Positions 61,301 to 64,000 of a DNA stretch of 64,000 bases are shown here, in pieces. The stretch is taken from assembly GCA_038235275.1 (NCBI GenBank), contig JBBSUC010000025.1:16559-80558 (forward strand). Direction: 5' to 3'. Origin of the DNA: Persicitalea sp038235275. GTDB lineage: Bacteria; Bacteroidota; Bacteroidia; Cytophagales; Spirosomataceae. The number at the start of each line of letters is the position of its first letter. Within the stretch, counting starts at the first letter, position 1. Under the pieces are notes generated by a model. It was not told the origin of the DNA, made no database searches, and saw nothing but the letters and a program-made list of their open reading frames with translations. The translations under genes and the position numbers were made by a program.

Positions 61301-61536
61301 AGGAATTGTCGCTCTCCTACCGACTGCCCAAGACACTGCTAAGCCGTATTAAGTTGAAAGGTGCTTCCATTGCTCTCACGGGTAATAACCTGTGGTACAA
61401 GGCACTAAACTTCCCTCCCGGCCTTAACTTCGACACCGACAACCTGGGTCTGGGCGTAGGTAATGGCCTGGGCTTCGAGTTCCTGACCGGACCGAGTTCG
61501 CGCCGCTACGGAGCTACCGTGCGATTGACGCTCTAA
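58336..61536 (+). CDS. SusC/RagA family TonB-linked outer-membrane transporter
   Basis: 1066 residues. Signal (AYSYAQ), regulatory-like domain identical over 42 residues to that of the SusC at 51019, TonB-box region (LQEVVVTAQGIV), plug (PLFVVDGVPFNSSTNSRGG, QGRNGVILVTTKNG) and barrel ending in RRYGATVRLTL. The leader also matches the other gene (TTAACCTAAACTA ... TAAATGAGG). First gene of the second susC-susD-lipoprotein module. Confidence 0.95.
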   Translation: MRKKLLLSLVLLYSSLAYSYAQDRKVTGKVTASEDGSALPGVSVVVKGSNTGTNTDADGNYSISVPSASATMVFSFVGTSTQEIEVGNRSTVDVQLVSDTRNLQEVVVTAQGIVREKRALGYAVATVDKKLIEDRPQADVGRVLQGKIAGVNITATSGVSGTGTNITIRGYSSITGSNQPLFVVDGVPFNSSTNSRGGFTGGGQSASSRFLDIDPNNIENITVLKGLAATVTYGDQGRNGVILVTTKNGSKKNRPTEVNLTQSVFANKANLPTYQNQYVGGFQQSLGYFFSNWGPTIEEAKIYPSQNTNSALTTHPYANLTTSGGLRGALADYVASVSPYEIAVFPNNVKDFFRTGKISNTSLNISGGGEKVSYNMSAGYNTEQGYIPENGLKRLNLGLGLNAQMTKKLNVITSFNFSNTDQSTPPLSGGTGNNTLDFPSVLANVLYTPRQVNLTDWPFESPVTGGTVYYRSGNDIPNPRWILKNYKTTDVVSRLFTATTFNYQLSNDLNLIYKVGLDTYTENQRYMFNKGGVDLVNGFLATSDINNRIWDNSVILSYAKTISEKFSFSARLGGNMRNDLQKGSVITSQNQLARNLFRHNNFVNNSAFDYETEQTRIGIFGEVTADFNNALFLNIAGRNDWTSTVEIGNRKIFYPSASLSFVPTSAFSGLESNFLNYLKLRAGVGTSAGFPDPYSTRNVLAQNARGFLNSAGAPVQTHSVSDNLGNPNLKPELHTEFEAGVEGKLLNNRLGFDLTLFRRDTRNLITNAPLDASTGYTGTTINIGKIRNEGIELSLNATALKLGDFSWDINLVYSRILPKVLDLGGTLEEVQISGFGAGLGNYAIVGQPFNIIKGTGFARNDQGQLLVDGGGYLQQTTTPVVLGNPNPAFTSSMINTFDYKGLSLNVMLSYRQGGAMYSSTAGAILGRGLSVDTGIERGYDRNQGYVFPGVKADGSPNTTQVTASDIGFNNIYFFGDEGRMYDGTTIRLQELSLSYRLPKTLLSRIKLKGASIALTGNNLWYKALNFPPGLNFDTDNLGLGVGNGLGFEFLTGPSSRRYGATVRLTL

Positions 61537-61608
61537 ATTTCATTAAGGAAGGGCCTGACTTAGCGTCACGCTATCCGTTTCATTGTTTTAATTTTTTTGC
61601 CAAAAAAT

Positions 61609-63258
61609 ATGCTACGAAACATCAAAATCTCTCTGTTGGCCATGCTGGCGGTGCTGGTAAGTGCCTGCTCGCTGGACTTGCTGGACAACCCCAACGCAGT
61701 GACGTCCAGCAATACCGACGTCAACTATCTGCTCAATAGCATTGAGCTGGACTATAAAGATCACTTCAACCAGATGAGCGATCCCGGCATGAGGCTGACG
61801 CGCATGCTCAATCAGGGCGGTGCCATCAACTACCGCAACGCGGTGTCGCCGGGTAACTTCAACGGTACCTGGAACAATGCCTATGCCAATATCCTGACGG
61901 ATGTGAAGACAATCATCCCGCTGGTAGAAGCTCAGGAATTTTTCGTCCACGCCGGTATCGCCCGCACCCTGCGGGCCTCCGTGCTGATGAATCTGGTGGA
62001 TGCCTTTGGCGATGTGCCTTACAGCGAAGCGATCGATCCCACCAACTTCAACCCCAAGGTTGACAAAGGGGAAGCGGTATATGCGACGGCGCTCAGCGAA
62101 CTGGACGAAGCCATCAAGAACTTTTCGGCCACGTCCCGCGCGGGGGCAACGGGCGATCTGTACTACGGTGGCAATACCGATAGCTGGATCAGAGTAGCCA
62201 ACACGCTGAAATTAAAAGCGCTGCTTAACAAGCGTCTGGTCGACAAAGCGGGTTCTACCTCGGGAATCAACGCCCTGATTGCCGGCGACAAGCTCATTAC
62301 CACGGCTGCTCAGAATTTCAAGTTTCAGTACGGCAGCAACCTCACTAACCCTGACACCCGACACCCGAGCTACGCCGGGCAGTATCTGCCCACGGGCGGT
62401 GGCGACTACCAGGCTAACTCCTTCATGGGTGAACTGTACTCGGGTAAGGGCTTTCCCGATCCCCGCATCCGGTACTACTTTTACCGTCCGGTGATTGTAA
62501 ATCCTACGGACGTAAACGCGCTGCGCTGCGTGACTTTCTCGAAGCCCGCCCACTACTCCGACGCCGATGTGTTTTGTCTGCCTTCGTCGGTGGGTTATTG
62601 GGGCCGCGACCACTTGAGCAACGAGGGCATTCCGCCCGATAACCTGCTGCGCACCGACTGGGGTGTGTACCCCGCCGGTGGCCTCTACGACAACGACGCC
62701 GGCAAGGCCATCACGCAGGGGGCCGGTGCGGGCGGTGCGGGCATTCAACCCATCATGATGCGCTCCTTCGTGGACTTCATGCTGGCCGAGTCGGCGCTGT
62801 TCCTCGGCACGACGGGCACGCCGCGCGCGCTGCTCAAGTCAGGCATCGAAAAGTCGATGGCGGATGTGCGGACTTTTGCGCTTGGCACCACCGAGGGCGG
62901 AAAAATCGCGGCCTATGAAGCGGCCAAGGGGATAGTTTGGGCCGAAGAAGTGACGAAGTACGTCAATAAGGTGTTGGCCACCTACGATGCAGCCACTACG
63001 GACGATGCCCGGATGGGCGTCATCGGCAAGGAATATTGGGTAGCACTTTACGGAAACGGGATCGAAGCGTACAATTTGTACCGCCGCACCGGTAAGCCCG
63101 CCAATATGCAGCCCGCTCTGGACCCCAATCCCGGTGCCTTCGCTCGCTCTTATTTTTACCCAACCTCTTTTGTGACGCGTAATTCCAGCGCTGTACAGAA
63201 GGAAGGCGTTACCGTACCGGTCTTCTGGGATACCAATCCCGTAGGTTTATTGAAATAG
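61609..63258 (+). CDS. SusD/RagB-type nutrient-binding outer-membrane lipoprotein (SusD-like_2)
   Basis: 549 residues from the ATG at 61609; a TTG four codons upstream is less likely. The lipoprotein signal ends at Cys20 (VLVSAC). Family words: LDLLDNPNAVTSSNTDVNYLL, LVDAFGDVPYSEAIDP, SWIRVANTLKLKALLNKRLVD, GNGIEAYNLYRRTGKPAN, and the C-terminal FARSYFYPTSFV. Partner of the SusC encoded just upstream. Confidence 0.93.
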   Translation: MLRNIKISLLAMLAVLVSACSLDLLDNPNAVTSSNTDVNYLLNSIELDYKDHFNQMSDPGMRLTRMLNQGGAINYRNAVSPGNFNGTWNNAYANILTDVKTIIPLVEAQEFFVHAGIARTLRASVLMNLVDAFGDVPYSEAIDPTNFNPKVDKGEAVYATALSELDEAIKNFSATSRAGATGDLYYGGNTDSWIRVANTLKLKALLNKRLVDKAGSTSGINALIAGDKLITTAAQNFKFQYGSNLTNPDTRHPSYAGQYLPTGGGDYQANSFMGELYSGKGFPDPRIRYYFYRPVIVNPTDVNALRCVTFSKPAHYSDADVFCLPSSVGYWGRDHLSNEGIPPDNLLRTDWGVYPAGGLYDNDAGKAITQGAGAGGAGIQPIMMRSFVDFMLAESALFLGTTGTPRALLKSGIEKSMADVRTFALGTTEGGKIAAYEAAKGIVWAEEVTKYVNKVLATYDAATTDDARMGVIGKEYWVALYGNGIEAYNLYRRTGKPANMQPALDPNPGAFARSYFYPTSFVTRNSSAVQKEGVTVPVFWDTNPVGLLK

Positions 63259-63280
63259 TCGTACCCATCCATCTTATACA

Positions 63281-63868
63281 ATGAAAAATATGATATTAGT
63301 AAAAAAACTGAGCGCTGCACTACTGATTTTGACGGTAGTGGCGTCTTGCAAGTCATCCCTGGAAAATCCCAGGCTGGAAGAGCAAAAATTCGAGACCGGC
63401 GGCTATATGCGCATCGTTACGCCCTATCCATTCGGGAATGGTACCGCCAATGTAAGTTTGGCCAATATGGCGGGTACCAAGCTGGAAGTGTTGCACGAAG
63501 CAGTGACGCCCGACCAGGGTGCACAATTCGCGTCGTACGATCTGGTAATTCGGTTTGTGGACAAAACGCCTGACAATGGCACCAACAATGTGGACGACAA
63601 ACCGTTGCGTTCCATTGCTTCCTCCACGTTCACGAAAGATCCGCAAACCAACTATCCTCGGGCTACCATGACCATCACCGGCCAGGAGGCGCTAACCGCC
63701 AGCGGACTCGCCCTTGACAAATTAGCGGCGGGCGATTACTTCGAGGTGCGGGGAACGATGAAGCTATCCGATGGCCGGTCCTTCTCCGCTGCCAACACCG
63801 GCAGCAACATCAAGGGCGGCGCCTTTTACAGTTCGCCCTTTTTGTACCGGATTAATGTGGTAAAATAA
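63281..63868 (+). CDS. Lipoprotein of the second susCD module, unknown family
   Basis: 195 residues. The lipoprotein signal ends at Cys23 (TVVASC), then KSSLENPRLEEQKFETGGYMRIV. The rest is probably all beta (SYDLVIRFVDKTPDNG, RATMTITGQEALTASGL, GDYFEVRGTMKLSDGRSF). Same operon position as the unknown lipoprotein at 56090, 22 bp after susD. Likely a surface ligand-binding accessory. Confidence 0.75.
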   Translation: MKNMILVKKLSAALLILTVVASCKSSLENPRLEEQKFETGGYMRIVTPYPFGNGTANVSLANMAGTKLEVLHEAVTPDQGAQFASYDLVIRFVDKTPDNGTNNVDDKPLRSIASSTFTKDPQTNYPRATMTITGQEALTASGLALDKLAAGDYFEVRGTMKLSDGRSFSAANTGSNIKGGAFYSSPFLYRINVVK

Positions 63869-63870
63869 AT

Positions 63871-64000
63871 CTGGATAATTTAAAAAAGGAGAGGGCGGGC
63901 GAAACGAAAATTACGTTCTGGCGCCCGCGCCTGTTGATGGTTTTTGTATTCATCGGCTTTCACTGGACAATGGGACTTTGCCTGACGCTGGGCATCTTCA
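63871..64000 (+). CDS. Partial membrane-protein reading frame at the right edge
   Basis: An open frame runs off the window. The first ATG is at 63937; before it the frame reads LKKERAGETKITFWRPRLL with no ATG, after an AGGAG at about 63887. The visible part holds a hydrophobic helix (LLMVFVFIGFHWTMGLCLTL) that recalls the middle of HTTM (gamma-carboxylase-like) proteins. If so, the usual N-terminal portion is absent and the frame may be 5'-truncated or use an unusual start. Identity is tentative. Confidence 0.35.
   Translation, partial: MDNLKKERAGETKITFWRPRLLMVFVFIGFHWTMGLCLTLGIF

Overview
The window comes from a Bacteroidota chromosome, most likely order Cytophagales (Spirosomataceae-like). 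The basis is five SusC/SusD outer-membrane pairs, many Sec lipoproteins, a fused LpxC/FabZ gene, a type IX secretion C-terminal sorting domain, a propeller sensor kinase, and promoters of the Bacteroidota type (TTG-N19-TAnnTTTG, perfect at 50950-50979). No phage, transposase, CRISPR array or rRNA was found. One tRNA (CAT anticodon) lies at 35982-36055.

Layout. 1-3.7 kb: a housekeeping block with two FKBP prolyl-isomerase lipoproteins and a DHH phosphoesterase on the minus strand, divergent from ndk. 3.8-7.5 kb: a membrane-anchored alpha/beta hydrolase and two fasciclin lipoproteins that flank a DUF1080 protein. 7.7-19.1 kb: an orphan propeller histidine kinase, then on the minus strand an FG-GAP/ASPIC lipoprotein and a susC-susD pair. 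19.3-30.5 kb (plus): an Mpl-like peptidoglycan ligase, then an apparent rhamnoside-utilisation locus: NCS1 permease, a 57-aa two-helix membrane protein absent from ordinary ORF lists, a GH78-like rhamnosidase, susC, susD and an MFS transporter. 30.5-35.8 kb (minus): a lipid A operon running HD hydrolase, lpxD, lpxC/fabZ, lpxA, truC-like. 36-43 kb: the tRNA with a partial 3' duplicate, an RND efflux operon (adaptor, pump, outer-membrane factor) and a Uma2 protein. 43.4-50.7 kb: a DUF1800-DUF1501 pair, a GH92 alpha-mannosidase, an MBL hydrolase and a patatin phospholipase. 51-64 kb (plus): two successive susC-susD-lipoprotein modules separated by a cytochrome c/copper-monooxygenase-like protein, ending in a partial membrane-protein reading frame cut by the window edge.

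How the genes work together. SusC/SusD pairs import large nutrients across the outer membrane. Next to them, GH78, GH92, DUF1080 and the sugar/solute permeases form a picture of carbohydrate scavenging. The HD-lpx operon builds lipid A, and the RND operon exports drugs or lipids.

The most unusual layer is between the genes. There is a family of short-period, text-like repeats and palindromes (ATTCACTCATTCTATC-type, AGTTGAC-type, GTGTAATTG-type, GGGGCGGAC-type). They often form perfect hairpins placed so that neighbouring stop or start codons lie inside the arms. One similar repeat appears to sit inside a coding region, where it is translated as a linker in the cytochrome c protein.
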